Shown here: positions 22,701-36,300 of the stretch, in pieces
Layout: each line of letters opens with the position of its first letter
How positions within the stretch are numbered: position 1 is the first letter of the stretch
Source: Thunnus maccoyii
Taxonomy: Eukaryota; Chordata; Actinopteri; Scombriformes; Scombridae
Length of the DNA stretch: 64,000 nt
Assembly (NCBI RefSeq): GCF_910596095.1
Contig: NC_056545.1
Span: forward strand, 20,483,067 to 20,547,066
Direction of reading: 5' to 3'
Translations under genes and position numbers: made by a program
The notes under the pieces: model-generated
The model's input: only the letters and a program-made list of their open reading frames with translations
Told to the model about the DNA's origin: nothing
Databases searched by the model: none

Positions 22701-25400
22701 TAAATATAAATACATAAAAATGAATAAAATTTTATAAATGCATTCACTGCTTTGCAGTGCTTTAGCTGCAATGTATCTACTCATATTTACTTGCTGTTTT
22801 CTTTGCAACATGAAACCATGGACGCAAAGCTTTAACATTCAAAACACTTTCCTGAATTTCAGACTATCCTACACTTGAATATTGATTCCAATGAGATAGC
22901 AGTTTGGTTTTTTTTGTTTTTTTTGCTGGCTAAAAGAGCAGAATTACAATTTAAAGGGCAAATATTGCACAAAAGTGTTTTGTTCTCTATTTTAACCTGA
23001 ATATGAGATCTGAGCATCATAAGTTATGAAATAGCAATGGTAACTGGTATTAAACCATACTGAAATGCGGTCATTATAACTTTTACACACTAACTTTTGT
23101 GTATTTCGATTTCATAAAAATGAAAAAAAAAAAAAATCAGAAAAAAAAAAAAAAATCACAATATCGACTGTGCACAACTTTGTGCAAAACCTCAAGGAGA
23201 GTACAAAGATCTTATACAACACTATATATAACAACATGTAAATTCACATCTCCAGCAAAAACATGCTTTAGCTTGGATACCTGGACGTACAAGTCAGGCC
23301 TTAGGTTAAAATCTGTCTTCTTTAACATTGGTGGCAAAACACTACAGCACACATTAGTTTAAACAATTTTGCTTTTCAAATAAAATGCTCATTATGCGAC
23401 CAGCAAGAAGGAAAACTTTACTTAATAATGCAAAAAGCAAAATGCCCTTGGAATTACAGCAGTGGGCTGATCTAAGCCTGAGAATCCGATTGTCTTAGCT
23501 TAGGAGAAAGGTGTGATTTGGTGCCATCTGTCTGATGGGCTAACTGAGGTTGAGGCCAATTCACTTTCAATTCGAAATGTAACCTGAAGCTTCATTTTAT
23601 GGGTTAATCAGTGTTCCACGACTTGTTATAAAAAGTTTGATGGAAAAAGTTTTTTTTTTTTCTATTTTGAAGAATTTGAAAATGTCTAAAGCACGTCCAA
23701 ACAAGTCAAATGACAGTGCATTGACACCAACACTCCTTTCAAACTGTTTATAAAAAAAATAAAGAGCTAATCTAACAATCCATGTGCCTGCCAGGAGAGA
23801 ACAAAGCAAACACATCAGAACATTGCAATGTACATATTCATTTGTTGTTACAGAGCTGGATTAGCAATCCATTTTAGGACAAAAACTCCTGTGACTCACA
23901 AATTGGCAGCAAACATCTGAAAACAAGACAAAAAAAAAAAAAAAAAAACAACAACTGGAAAATGACAAAAGCAGTTATGAACTTAATATCGACAACAGTA
24001 AAACAAAATTTGCAAACTTATTTACATAGATCAGTTATTAAAAATAGAAACATACATCATCCATCTTTTCCATCATCTCCTATCCTAGTATGCCAAAGAC
24101 TGTTACCTAAAAAAGGAAGATTTCCTGTACCAGCCACTTAGGATGAAGGGTTGTAGATGAGCAGAGCTCAGTGCACACCAATAAAGATACAATCACAAAA
24201 GAATGACTACCTGTAACTCATAACTGTTTGTGTCCTCAGTGGGTAAAAGACAAAGATGATGATGGCATATTTGTCAAATTCAAGAGCAAAAGACCCATAA
24301 AATATTTTGGCAGTGCTTCAATACAAACAGCATGGTAATATCTAAATTTGGTAAAAAGTCATATGGTTATATTTCAGTCCTTTTAGGAATAATCTATTAC
24401 TAAAGTTGAGTCATGTGCTAGAAAAGTCCTTAAAATGATTGTGATGCTGTTTGAATTAATGCCTGTCCAGTACTGATGCATATGTCAGATACCATGTTAA
24501 AGAGGCTGTAGCAACTCTGTAATAGTAATAATATAGTAATAGGTCCTTTGCCACTTCAATTTTACACTCAATTATATTCTCCGTCACAACCTCAAAGAGG
24601 ACATCGTAAACAGCATACGGTATAAAAGGTAGAGCTATGGCTTAACTGTCATTTAAAAAAAAGAAAAAGATCACTGCATGCTAAAGATTTAACTTGCAAA
24701 ATAGTCCTCATGGTCTCTGTGCTGAATTATCTTGAGCTGTGCCAACAGTTGGGTGTCAACATAGCTCAAATGTGCCCCCTACCATTAGCATGGAGCATCA
24801 AAAAGGGCTTAAAGAACTCATGAAGTGATTTGTTGCTTCCTAAACTGTTCAAACTATCAAGGAAATTACACACATTTACTAAAGATTTCTAAAAACACTC
24901 AAAAACAGCCAAAATTGTTTTCTTGAAAATTTAGACATCTGATTTTTCAACTTGGACTCGAGGTTCAGGTTTGAGTTGATGTACTAAGTTCTCTTCCAGA
25001 TGGTAGTGAGCCTGCTCTGCATATTATAATAATATAATCCAATATTTGATAACTACATCTCTAAAGATCTGGCTGTCACCAAAAAAAGACAACACCTTGA
25101 AAACATCTCAGCTGTGCACTTAAGAGGGTTAACATTCAGTATTTTGCTGGATGTTTGTTGTTTTGAGTCCACATTTGTCATCATGGATCAGTGTCTTTAT
25201 CACTTATATTTAGTCACTTTTCACTTCATAGGATCATAGGTTTGTGTAATTTAGGAACTTTTCATATTCATTTCAAAGTGTTATCCATGTTGGGAGCTCT
25301 GTAACAGGTTCAAGTTCATTCAGCTTTAAGGCCTATTTTGCAAAATTATGACAAAACAAACTATACATTAGGGTTGGGAGATGGGGCAAAAACCTCAGCT
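19781..25400. other. Intergenic stretch between the defensin and mepce
   Basis: No gene is supported. The sequence is strongly AT-rich with A-runs at 20809-20821, 23121-23157 and 23931-23948. A perfect palindrome lies at 21324-21360 (listed separately). A very long mepce 3' UTR could reach into the right part, but nothing in the sequence proves it. Confidence 0.5.
21324..21360. repeat. Perfect inverted repeat, 17-bp arms, 3-nt spacer
   Basis: Left arm GAATCTGTCATACATTT (21324-21340), spacer ATA, right arm AAATGTATGACAGATTC (21344-21360). The arms are exact reverse complements; the similarity stops sharply outside them. Not a recognised element end. Confidence 0.95.
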
Positions 25401-25433
25401 ATTAGCCAGACAATGAATTTAAGGCTAGTGGAC

Positions 25434-25439
25434 TTTATT
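25434..25439 (-). terminator. Candidate mepce polyadenylation signal
   Basis: Minus-strand AATAAA about 760 bp downstream of the mepce stop codon. It is the nearest clean signal I noticed; use of a more distal site cannot be excluded. Confidence 0.35.
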
Positions 25440-26195
25440 TGGCCAATTTAAAAATCCCCAAAATATGTGCATTTATATATCTGCCTTTACAGGATTCGTG
25501 GCTGCAGATATTTAACCTCCAAAGGGACAAATTCTTCCATTAGTAACCCGCAATATTTACGGCGCAGGTTATCTCCACAGCATAGAATAAAACCACCTGC
25601 ACTCCAGTGTGGCTTATCAAGACACATCATGTCTGTATATGATCTGTTTGTGATCCAGTGGTGTACTGCAGTTCTGCAGATGTGGTGGCCCACTGGAAAA
25701 TTCTGCCCAATCAACCGACCCTAATATGTATGATGTATGGTGATATGGTGGCACAGAACACAGTTATAAAAGTAAAGATATATGGACAGAGATATTCAAA
25801 CACATTATGGCCGTGCATCAAACTGGGGTGTCATTAGCACTAGGACAGTCCGAGGAAATGATCAGCTGAGCACCTCTTCCACAGTCTGGCCAAACAATGA
25901 TGTTTGGCTCCAGGTTATACACCAAGTCCTATCTGAGTTCACTCCATACTTTTTCCAATTACTTGTAGTCACAAAGGATTCTGATAGGTGCCTCTTCTTG
26001 ACCGAGCTCATCTTTACAAAATTAATCCCACTTTTGGTCCCATTCTCCTTTACGAATTTCATCTTCAGCATCTGAAAAGCTGGAGTAACTGTTCAGGATT
26101 CAGATGATTCCTTACAGTCCGGGGCAGCTGGCTGGTTTGTATGTATGGTGGCGGTTTAAGCTACTCACATTCAATGATCTTCAAGGCAGAAGCGG

Positions 26196-28590
26196 TCATT
26201 TGTGAAATAAGTAGATTGGCCTCTGAAAACCTGTCATGATGGAAAAGAAATGTTGAATATGGCATCAAGATAAAACGGTGAATAACATGTAAAGCATGAA
26301 TTTGTTATGACAAATGAATGAATTACCTCTTATTGAACACTTGGGGGCCCCAAGGTGCTCAAAACTGGTGAAGCCCACCTCATTTGTAAGGTACGATGAA
26401 AACTGGTCAGGTTTGAGACAGATGCTGTGATAATTCCTGCTAATATTATCCTGTCAAGTGAGAGAGAAAACAAATATTTCTTAAGAGTTCAAAAAAAGTC
26501 ACGGTTTGTATCACAACAACCCTGTCATCTGAGTTTCTTACAGTCAGCTTCTTCCTCCTCACATAGGACTCCCAGGGCTGTGGCTCCAGGATGAACATGC
26601 CTCCAGGACGGAGATGTCTATAGACTCTCTTGAAGAGACGTTTGAGGCCACTGTCCCCCCAGTTCAGGTGAACCCATTTGGTAACGCTCAGGCACAAGAT
26701 CACGTCGTACTCTGGCCGCTGAGTCACAAGAAGATTATCGTTCTCCAGTACATAATTGGCCTAATGGAGAGACGAAGTGCAGTGAGAAACATGGCATTAA
26801 CACAACACACTCTGGGCTATGGCTGTAATAAAGTTAAGACCTTTTTTTCTGAAACATAAACACATTAGGAGGGATGTCTAAAGTTGAGAATCCAAGAATC
26901 TCATCCGAATGGTGTTCATGTAAATGTCTTAAATGTGGTTTGGGGTCTGCTGGGTAGCAGAGTGGCCCACTGATCTAGAGTTCATAGTTTCACTTTCACA
27001 TCAGGCAGGTTTCAAGTCAGGAGGGGAAACCAAACTGTTTTAAAACAGTTAAGGGAGGGATTCTTTTCAGGTGCTGGACAGAGGATGCATAAACGTCCAC
27101 CACACCGAAAGGCTCCCAGTAAGATTTAAAAACGCATCCTAAAATTATATATCTTTGAAAAAATAAGAACATTTTGAGTGATTCTGACTCTCTTATAAAG
27201 ATTAAACAAATGATCCTCTGATACATGCCGGTAGCAAGACTATGCAACATCCACAAACATGCTGAGGAGAAATACCCACCAAATTTTACTGCTGCTGTGT
27301 GAAACCATTTGACTCACAAATCTTGCAAGATTAATATGAATGCTTAAGTGTTTAAAAAGTGCAAAAAGAGTCATTGATAATCAATTAGTAGATTGCCCAA
27401 AAGAAAAAAATATTTTATTGAATCATCTATCTATTTCAAGTCATTTAACAAGTAAAAATACCAAACTTTTAAAATGAGGAGATTTTCTCTTTTTTGGACC
27501 TCTGTAAATGAATCCTTGTTGTTCAGACATTGAGGCTGTAATCTGCTCTTTGGGAACTAGCGATGGCCATTTATTTTCTGACATTTTATAGATTAAAAAA
27601 TTATTAATACTTGCAGCCCTAACAAAGAGGGAATGAATGCAACAGTAGAAAATCAATGCAGCTATTTTTGGTCATTGTATATGTTATATTTATTATTATA
27701 AACTTAGCAATAAGGAGTTGAAACCACTCTCTATATTGAATCAAATATGCGTCCCTACAACTTTCCACATTCTAACGTGATGCCAGGAAAAGAATGTTAA
27801 ACAAACACTAGACAACCTGACATTTCTCTATAAAATCCATCTCGCATTGTGAAGGCTGAGGGGGCTCAGGCACTCGTCTTGAGGCTTTTCATTGATTTAC
27901 AGGATAAGCTCTGTGCTGCGCAGCCATTACCTTTAATGCTCATAGCAGGGGAGGAGGCCATTATCGATTTTGTTGAGAAACACTACGATTTATGCATCTA
28001 AACAATTCATGTAGCTGCCTACACAAAGCCTGTCAGACACAAGGTCAGTGGAGTGAAGAAACTTCAATAGAAACTAGAATAAAAAACCCTTGATCAGAAA
28101 AGTTTATATTAAAAAAGAAAAGCTGTCAGAATATTTGTCAAAGTCTCAACCAAGGATGGAACGTTACAGGCTGATGCCATTTGAAAAGCTTCCACGTCAC
28201 AGCATCAATCTGATGATAAGGACAAACTGGTTCCTCTTTGTTGCTTCCATCTTTCAGTTCAAACCATCACTGGCAGCTTCAGAGAATAGTGAACCTTGGG
28301 TTGGAGAAACCCACACCAAGGTGCACAACACACACAAAAACGTAAGTGTGGGCAAACAAGTGGTAATTATTCCCTCCATATTCACAGTTTGAGTCAGTGA
28401 CGATTACCTGAACAGAAAATGAAATTGGTGCAGAAGCTTCCTCATTACAGGGTGCAACTTCAAAAGATTCTGGCAAACATGATTGCTTTATAGATTATTT
28501 AATAACCTGTAGGAGGGGAAAAACCCCGGTGGTTTTTACTAATGGAGTATCTTTTGTAAGACTAGAAAACAAGAATTTAATTAAAATATA

Positions 28591-28621
<31 letters not shown>

Positions 28622-31203
28622 TATAGTATGAATTTGTCAAGGTTTCCATAGATTTCCTAATGGATCTCAAAATTCCTAAAGTTGTTGAAACTTTTCAACA
28701 ATGCATCCAATCATCAAACTTTAAAAAAAAAAAAAAAAAATGCCTAAAAGATCCTCCTGTTTGATCCATCCACCTTTGGAAGTGTACAACTACAACTAAG
28801 GCTTACTGAGAAAAATTTGAAATCTATAACAACCTAATAAATCAATACAAACTCAATTTTAATGTCAATTTATACTTACAATTTTAGCTTTGCATGCAGC
28901 TCAAAGCTACTAGCCATTTTTCAGCACAAAGTAAATACATTATGTATATATATAGATAAGCTGCATGCATGGTGCACCCTACAGGGGATAATGACACCGG
29001 CTGTGAGGTGACAGTGCTATACCCAGTTTAGAAGCAGAACATCATTATTCATCATCATGTTCCAGGGAGAGGAAGTGGATGCACTAAATTATATCAAGTC
29101 CTCCTGTGAAGTCAATCAGTCCTAAAGAGTCCTAAAGAGAGAACACGCAGCATTTCCCTTCATCTTTTTGGGTGTGTTTTAAAATGTTTGACAGTGGATA
29201 AGGGTTTCTTTACATCATGCTTTTGCCGTAGTCTTAATGAACATAAATAAACTGGCAGTGCCTATTGTGAAATAATAAATATGTCCTGACCTTCATCTAG
29301 GTTTCCGAGATGCAATTACATGGCAATCTCATACTCTCTCCACCAAATTCTCACACAGAGAACGCCGTCTTACCTTGACAAAGGACACATTTGAGGGGAA
29401 CTCCCCGGGCCGCGTGCTGGATGTTTCTGTTAGTGGAGGTGCAGCGATGGGCCCCCTTGAGATCCGCAGGGACACAGGAAAAGAGCAGCTCACAGAGTGG
29501 TCAGCAGGGGGTGAATCACCATCTTCCTGCGCCATTTCCTCTGTTTTGCTGTCCAGCCTCTGGGCCCCTGCCTCATCTGTGTGACAGGAGTCATTGTCAT
29601 TTACAGCCTCTGCAGGGCCACTTTCTCCTTTCACTGGTTTCCCATTTTCATCCCTGCTCTCGGCTTCATTGTGCTTCTTTTCACTGCCTGTGTGACTCGC
29701 TCTTCCGTTCCTCTCCTCATCCTGTTCAGTGCTCTTTTTCTCCTGCGTTGCACGTCTGGCCTCTTGGGTCTGCAGCTCTGAGAGATAATGTCTGATGTTC
29801 TTACGGGCTGCATGTACCAGACCACTGTCAATGTCCAGACCCAATATGCGTGCAGGTCTTAGCATTTTGGCAATATAGAGCGTTAGGTGGCCTGAGTTGC
29901 AACCCAAATCCAGCACGTCTTTACCTTCAAACCATTCTGGACGAAGCACACGTACCCGTGGGTCTTCACTTGCTCCTGGGTTGCGGTAGCCATAATACTT
30001 GTTATAGTTCCCATACTGGAACTTCTTCTTCTGTTGGTCCTTCGCCTGGTTGTAGGTCTGCTGGTGCTGACGACCTCCTGACCCAGATTTGGGTCCACTC
30101 CTTGGTGTGTGGAAGGACTGAGAATTCCTTGGTGCCCCTGTAGTACCACAACACTTCTCTCCAGATGCTGACTTCCCTATGGGGGTGGAATGAGTCACTG
30201 GAGTCTCCATTTTGCCAGAGTTGCGCCTTCGCTTGCGTCTGCTTGTGTGCTGGTTTGGTCCCCCTGATGTGGAGAGAACTGAATCGTCCATAGACGCAGA
30301 TGTCATCTCCTCCTTGCAGCTGGCTGAGTTGTCAGCTGAGTGTTCATGGGAATCCCCTGTGATACTGGAGAAACTGTCTGACTCTTTGGAGACATCTAGT
30401 GCAGAGCATGATGCAAACATACCTGGAATTGGCGTGGAGGCGCCAGTTTTAACCTCACTTTTTCCTGATTCTGAGAGGTTGATCTGTGTGGTTGAAATCC
30501 CGCCACCACCACCTCCTCCTCCTCCTCCTCCTCCTCCTCCTCCGTGGTGTCTGTTGCGGTGTCTCTTCCTCCCACCGCTCTTGTAGGGGGACACCAGAAA
30601 GCTGCTGTCTGCTATCCCACTGTTCAGGTTCAGTGGATCTGTGATGTCTCTGGGGATGAGGATCTCCACGGGGTCTCGACTTTTTGCTGGCAGCGGGGAG
30701 GATTTGGGCGTCTCTGCATTCAGAGCCTTGTTGACCTCCTCATCCAGCAGGCTGTTGAGATTCAGTGGGTCAAAAATGTTCCCACCCAAGAGGAAGTTGG
30801 TGGGCAGGACGGAGTCACTCTCGGAGTTGGCCCTTCGTCTCCTCTTGCCAAATGTCGGATGCTTGAAACTAGAATTGGATGTGTTGCGGCGCTTTGTTAC
30901 TTTCGTTTGCTGCTGTTGTTTGGAATGATGAAAGCTGTTTCTGCGGTTGATGTTATTCTCATTCGCTCTGGCACTCTGTCCAGCATTCTCTGACTGGGTG
31001 AGAGTGTCAGTGGTGCTGGTGTGTTTTGGTGAGGCTGTAGTGCCCGGGACAGGACAAGCAGCTGCTAAGTCAGGGGTGGCTGCGGTACCCTCCATCATTA
31101 CAGATATATTACTGTAACTTCCAGTACATTCAGAGAGCTGCAGAGATGAAGGTGAGCTGGCCTGCGGACTACCGGTTTTTACTTTATCTTCGTCAACAGA
31201 CAT
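26196..31203 (-). CDS. mepce: 7SK snRNA 5'-methylphosphate capping enzyme, complete
   Basis: Four minus-strand coding exons: 29374-31203, 26542-26760, 26327-26450 and 26196-26230, joining in frame to 735 residues. Family knowledge: the enzyme uses S-adenosylmethionine to methylate the gamma phosphate of the 7SK snRNA 5' end and stays in the 7SK snRNP that holds P-TEFb inactive in the nucleus. The first 400 residues are low-complexity and basic, with repeated serine and KRRRR-type stretches, two DPLNLNS motifs (about 146-200) and a run of 15 glycines (221-235). The Bin3-type methyltransferase domain starts at about 405. The SAM-binding motif VLDLGCN is at 430-436, followed by LGLDIDS and NIRHYLSE (469-476). 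After a charged insert (477-571) come SRGPIAAP, then in exon 2 [14 protein letters not shown] and [18 protein letters not shown], and the C-terminal [11 protein letters not shown] ending at TGA. The protein is longer than the human one (about 690 as I recall). The ATG is preceded by a splice acceptor at 31251, so the 5' UTR is split. Confidence 0.95.
27370..27622. mobile_element. MITE-like element, ATTAATCG family, copy 2
   Basis: Lies in the mepce intron between exons 1 and 2. It contains TTTTCTGACATTTTATAGAT and ends in TTGCAGCCCT, as in other copies of this common teleost element. The left end is degraded. Confidence 0.65.
28595..28619. repeat. Poly-A tract in mepce intron 1
   Basis: About 24 A in a row, with a second run of about 19 A at 28722-28740. 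Both lie in the intron between mepce exons 1 and 2. Confidence 0.9.
30499..30543 (-). repeat. Triplet repeat encoding 15 glycines in mepce
   Basis: Ten TCC units followed by ACC, ACC, ACC, GCC and CCC on the plus strand, read as GGA/GGT/GGC/GGG on the coding strand. In frame, so length changes are tolerated. Likely polymorphic. Confidence 0.95.
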
Positions 31204-31250
31204 CTTGGTTGGTTTCTGGAGCTGATGCAGACATGGAAATTTTTCTGGAT
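31204..31250 (-). other. mepce: mepce 5' UTR segment of coding exon 1
   Basis: A minus-strand acceptor (CTTTCAG) is at 31251-31257, directly upstream of 47 nt and then the start codon. One or more non-coding first exons must lie upstream; the best donors I see on the minus strand are at 31875-31882 (GAG then GTGGGT) and near 32009-32014 (GGGAG then GTGAGA). Confidence 0.55.
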
Positions 31251-32014
31251 CTGAAAGTCACACAAAACATGTTAAATATAAAAAAACAAAAAACATAAAA
31301 GAGACATTACCTCTTGAATAGTATAAATAATTTAAAGTATTTAAAGTATGTTGAACAATGTTACTTTCAATGAGGCTCCCTATATTGCTGCAATCACACA
31401 CACACTCTGAATTGCCAAGTACAGTCACTCATACCAGCCTGTCTATGTTGGCCAACACTACTTCAGTACAACTCTGGGGTTCTTAAACTTAAGTCCAGGG
31501 ACCTGCACCTCAAAAAATGAAGGTCAGTTTAATTTCACTTCATGCAATCACTTCACATTTGCAAAAGAGGATGTACAAGATAACCATTTACTTTCTTATC
31601 CTGGCATACTCTTACAGTAATAACAAAGGTCTCCCTTGTACGTGCAGGGTCCCTGGGACTAAACCATTGTCAAATTGAGGATCTGACAACTGAGGCGTGC
31701 CTATGCAGGGGGGTTACTGACCTGAAAAGTTTGTGGGTCCCCGTGTTGGGACAGTTATCTAGTTAGTTAGCAAGCTAGCTCCTAGCTTGTGTCTCGCGGG
31801 CCAGAAGACTGAAACGTCGAGTACACGTTCAGCGTCACTCCGGCCAAAAAAAAAAAAAAAGCGTTAACGTTCAAGTACCCACCTCGATATGCTGCTGCCT
31901 GAACCCCCCTGTGAACCGTGAGTCTCATTTATCACAGTGATACTATCTACCAGATGGCCACCTATTAGCGTACAGTCAACAGTGTAGTCACCATCAAAAT
32001 AACAGTCTCACCTC

Positions 32015-32340
32015 CCAGCTCTCCCCGCCTCCGGCCGGACTGTCACTACCCAGCACTCTCCCGACTCGAGCTAACGTTAGCGTGGCTAGCACACAAGTGT
32101 CCGTGCATCAATACAACGGTGGCAAGGAGCACAAACACACACGTAAACACAGCTTCCGTGCTAGTCCGCCCGCTATATAGGCTCCTCTGCCCTCCAAACT
32201 AGCCCTGACGACTTCTTCAGTCAACTCCTAGTCACCCAGCGTCAGGCAGGTTGGTGAATAAATTATTCCATTTGCTGATAGAGTCGGCATGGCGGCGCAT
32301 CCGGGCTCCGAGCTGTAGCCCAAGATGACTGGGGCGGAGA
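32015..32340 (-). promoter_or_regulatory. Likely mepce promoter and non-coding first exon
   Basis: The local base composition changes to GC-rich with many CpG, unlike the AT-rich flanks. A minus-strand TATATAG lies near 32174-32180. A good minus-strand donor (GGGAG followed by GTGAGA) is at about 32009-32014. Extent and start site are inferred. Confidence 0.45.
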
Positions 32341-33039
32341 TCTCTGACTGGAGTGGGCAGAGCGGTGAGGAGCGCTCCGTCTTTATAATGAGCCTCTGAT
32401 CCTCAGCTGGTTCATTTCAGGGCTGGAAGTGTTTATTGTTGATGAACATTTATGTTGTTTTGGAAACATGTACAAACATGTTTGGAATACCAGAAGATAA
32501 CTCTAAACTGAATTACTACCTATAAATTATAAATCCTTTCATTTTATTGGCTAAATACCATCTTCATAAGAGCAGATATAAACAAGTAAAAAGCTAAACT
32601 TCTTGGTTTTCTCAAAGGAGGTCAAACAGTACATTGATTCATTGATTCCTCTATTCCAAAGGTTGTAAAAACTATGAATGCCTGTTTTTTTTGCTTAAAA
32701 TCTTCATATGAACTGTAACTCCCCCTAGCTCAGAGTTTGTTTTTGTTTGTTTTGTTTTTTTTTATTCTTCTTCTGCAAATTGTAAGATGAATGTTTTGGT
32801 ATTCTGTATACGATCATTTTGTTGGAAGAGGAAATTGTAACTGATTATTTTATGTCAATAAAGTAGAAGAGTTTCCTTTTTGATGAATCTGTAGTTCAGT
32901 TTTTAAATGTCAGAGAGGAGTGAAAAATGGCCATCATTTCCAGAGCACATAGGAATGTCAAATAATCTGTTTTGTCTGTACAACAGTCCAAACTTACAAT
33001 GTTACAGATCTCCAAGTTTGGTTAGCGATGGGCAGGTAA

Positions 33040-33395
33040 TTAATCACCAACTATTTTTAAAATGATAAAGAATTTTGAGTAATTTTTTTTTTTTTAAAGA
33101 AAAAATGCTAAAATTCTGTTTCCAGCTTCTTAAATGTGAATACTAGCATACAAGTATAGTAATCCCAATATCTTTGAGTTTCGGACTGTTGGTTGGTTGC
33201 ATCTTGGGCTTTGGGAAACTGTTATCAACATTTTAAAGACAAAAAATTGATCAATCAAGAAAATAACTGACAGAATAATGATTATTTATTACTAGATAAA
33301 TTACCTATCCGATTCATCAGTTTTCAAAACTGATGATTGATTGATTATGTCAATTAATTGTATATCCATCGATTAATCGAATAATCATTTCAACC
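33040..33395. mobile_element. MITE-like element, ATTAATCG family, copy 3
   Basis: Contains the GGACTGTTGGTTGGTTGCAT segment and several ATTAATCGA or TCAATTAATTG stretches near the right end, as in the 14567 and 27370 copies. The ends are degraded and a T run is inserted near 33083. Confidence 0.65.
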
Positions 33396-36300
33396 AAAGT
33401 TAACATCACATTCTAATTCTAATGTTATAGTAAGTAGGCTATATAAAGTGGTTAATATATTTCCAACATTTCATTAACACAAGTTTAAACACACAAAAAA
33501 GTAAGTTTTCACTGTAACACATTACCATTATTATCAGGGAAAATTTCTCCTGAATATTCTTATATACTATATTGTAAGACCTCCTTGTCTGCAGCTCCTT
33601 CTCACACCTTTAAAAAGAAGGCTTTTTCATCATATATACCGATTTGAAAATATTTCAGTACTTCAGATTATTTAACAAACATGAAAGTTTCTATTCCACA
33701 ACAATTGTCATCTCTTGTCTTTATTAATAAATGCAATGTGCAGAAATTGAACTAAGCACTAGACTTTTCTATTTTAGAGTGCATTTCTAGCAGCCATAAC
33801 ACAATGAAATGATAGCAGCCTCTTGCAGTTTTGACATTAAGGAGACTTAATCCCAAAATGTGTCTTTTGTTTGTCTTCTCTCTGCACAGGTGGAGGAGAG
33901 ATTTATGTAAAATGAGGGTGTAAAATGTGAACTCAACTTCAAGCTCATGGTAAGGTTGTTAACAAAACATTGCTAGAATATAACAAACCTAACTGTTGGT
34001 GCTCTGAATTTGAAAGTCTTGGAAACTGCTATGTCAGTTTTAAACTCAGACATCTTGGTTATTTTGTTCACCACAGCCACAGCCATGGCTACAATCCACG
34101 GACCAGTTGTTGGTGCTTTGGTTTTGATGACACCATCGCAGTCAACTCCAAGGTCACAATTTTCAAGGTAAGCTTCTCCAACCCATCATTGCCTCCCTTA
34201 CCAGTGTCTAGAGTAAGCCTGAAAGTGGCTCTCTGGATGTGAACCAAAGGGATATTTTGCAGAGGTGACAGGTGGTATCTTGGCTGACAGGGTTTGGTAA
34301 AGACACATGGTCAGTGCTGCTGAAACCAGATAAAGTATCTATGAATCAGAGCCTTGGTTTTACTGCACTTTGACTCACCTGTCATCTGCTGCTGCCTTGT
34401 AAAATACCATAAATGCTGTTTATGATCGTATAGTAAAACAGAATAAGATCACAAAAGAGTAGCATTGATAAGCATCACTGTTTCTGGAGTCCATGCAAAC
34501 TACTTGGAGGGGAACTTGGAGGCAAGTTCCTATGTGTTATGACATTTCCCATTATACTGCATGAAGAGGACATGCTTTGTTTAATTAGTTTCATGCTAAC
34601 AATCAGCTTTATATCAAGCTCAGTTCTATCAAGTTAAGATATCAGTATACTCAAAGTACTTCAGATAATCAATGTCTATAGAGATGCATCAAATATTCAT
34701 GTGACTTTGTTCACCATTTTTTCAGTCAGTGTAGTTTAGTGTCAGATAAAGTTTTACAAGGAAGAGAACTGTTGAAGGTCTGCAAATAATCCCTGTGGTG
34801 TGAAGATTTATAGTTGCAATTTAGTTACGTCAGAATGCACACACAGCCGGGCGCAGACCAGTGTCAGCTTCAATACAGGTTAAAATTTAAACACATTGCA
34901 CAACGCTGCCGTGCTTTGCACCTCGGAACATTTTCAGCTTTTTTTTTCTGCTTCATCATGGTGAAAACAATTCTGATGAGGGAATAACTAGTTAAAGTAT
35001 GACATCAGGGTATCATGATGAATGCAACAAAGCCAAAAACATTTAGGGAGTAAAGCATAGTACGATGGACAAGAGTGTGCAACATTTCATTTTGATGAAC
35101 TAGTTTAGTTTTGTTATAATACAATGTTTGCTTCTTAAATGGATACAGTTCAAAGTAGAATATACTGATTTGCAGAAAATATTTTGAATGAAGATTTTGA
35201 ATATACTAAAGGTTTAGAGCATTTGATTCACAAAGAACACATCTGAAAAGTTTGAATGTCTTCTAAAGTCCTTCCATTTCTGCAAACATGTGACCCACAC
35301 ACTCCAATTCAAAATATAAAATTGCATGGCTTTTACCTAGTTTTCCAAAGCAGTAGCATGTACAGCAGTGTTTCCTGTATTTCTCAAAGTGGAGCTTAGC
35401 ACAAGGAGAGAGATCATGGAGGGACATTAGCCTAATCCTTGTTCTTCTGTCCATACAGCATTCCATCCTTAGCAGGTGTGTAAAATCCCTGCTGTCCTGA
35501 GCATGCTGCATACAGCTTGAACAATTTAGCTAAAACACAAAAGCTTAGATTCAAAATGACCTGTTAGTGCCATGCCTGTCACAGTTTTGCACTTGCAAAA
35601 TGTGTAAAAAAAAAAAAAAATTTTGTATAAAAAGAATTTTTTTGAGATTTTCTGTTTGAGGTTTTGAAGTTTTACTCAATGTTCCTCAGTCAGTGACTAG
35701 TGCTGTCACAGCCACACAGTAATTATGTAAAGATATAATGTTGAAGGTGCTCAGGACCAGGAGGAAGTCTGGATTTACTGGAGAGTTTAGCTGCCCTTCA
35801 AATCACCACTAGAGGGAGACAGAATGTGAGCTGTAAAACAGTTTGCTGTACAAAAAAGAAACATCCCCCCAACCTCTTCCTATGTGTAATGTATTATAGT
35901 GGTAATAATGATTTAATCGTTGTATTGCTGCAAATTTGAACTTGAAATGCAGTTCAGATGGCCCAATAAGTTGATTTATTTCTGAATAGAAGAGATAAAG
36001 GAGTAATTTTTGGTGCTCTGGCTTTCCCCAAATTATCAGTGTTAGCTCAGAGACATTTAATGAAATTTGAAAATAGCTTTACGAGAAACATTCTGGAAAA
36101 TCCAAAGTTATTTTGTAGCTTCTGCTTGATATTCTTGCTATTTTAACAGCAATCATATTTATTCCCAAACAATAATGTATATAATAATAAATACTCTAGC
36201 AGCTTTAACTCCATCTTTTGCTGACAAAAAATCCTGGCCAGCTGCAGATTTCTATTAAAAAAAACAACACCATGAAAACCCAGTGTGTATATTTACTTAA

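Noticed and set aside
30212-30993. Plus-strand open frames of 95 to 149 codons
   Set aside because: They lie antisense to the large first coding exon of mepce and arise from its codon use, including the polyproline run that mirrors the polyglycine tract.
33900-34242. Plus-strand 90-codon frame 33970-34242 with nearby AG/GT signals
   Set aside because: No similarity to any protein that I recognise, and the frame has no upstream or downstream partner exon.
35263-35511. Minus-strand 82-codon frame rich in cysteine and histidine
   Set aside because: Cysteine spacing does not fit a zinc finger or a secreted-peptide pattern, there is no signal peptide, and nothing nearby looks like a partner exon.
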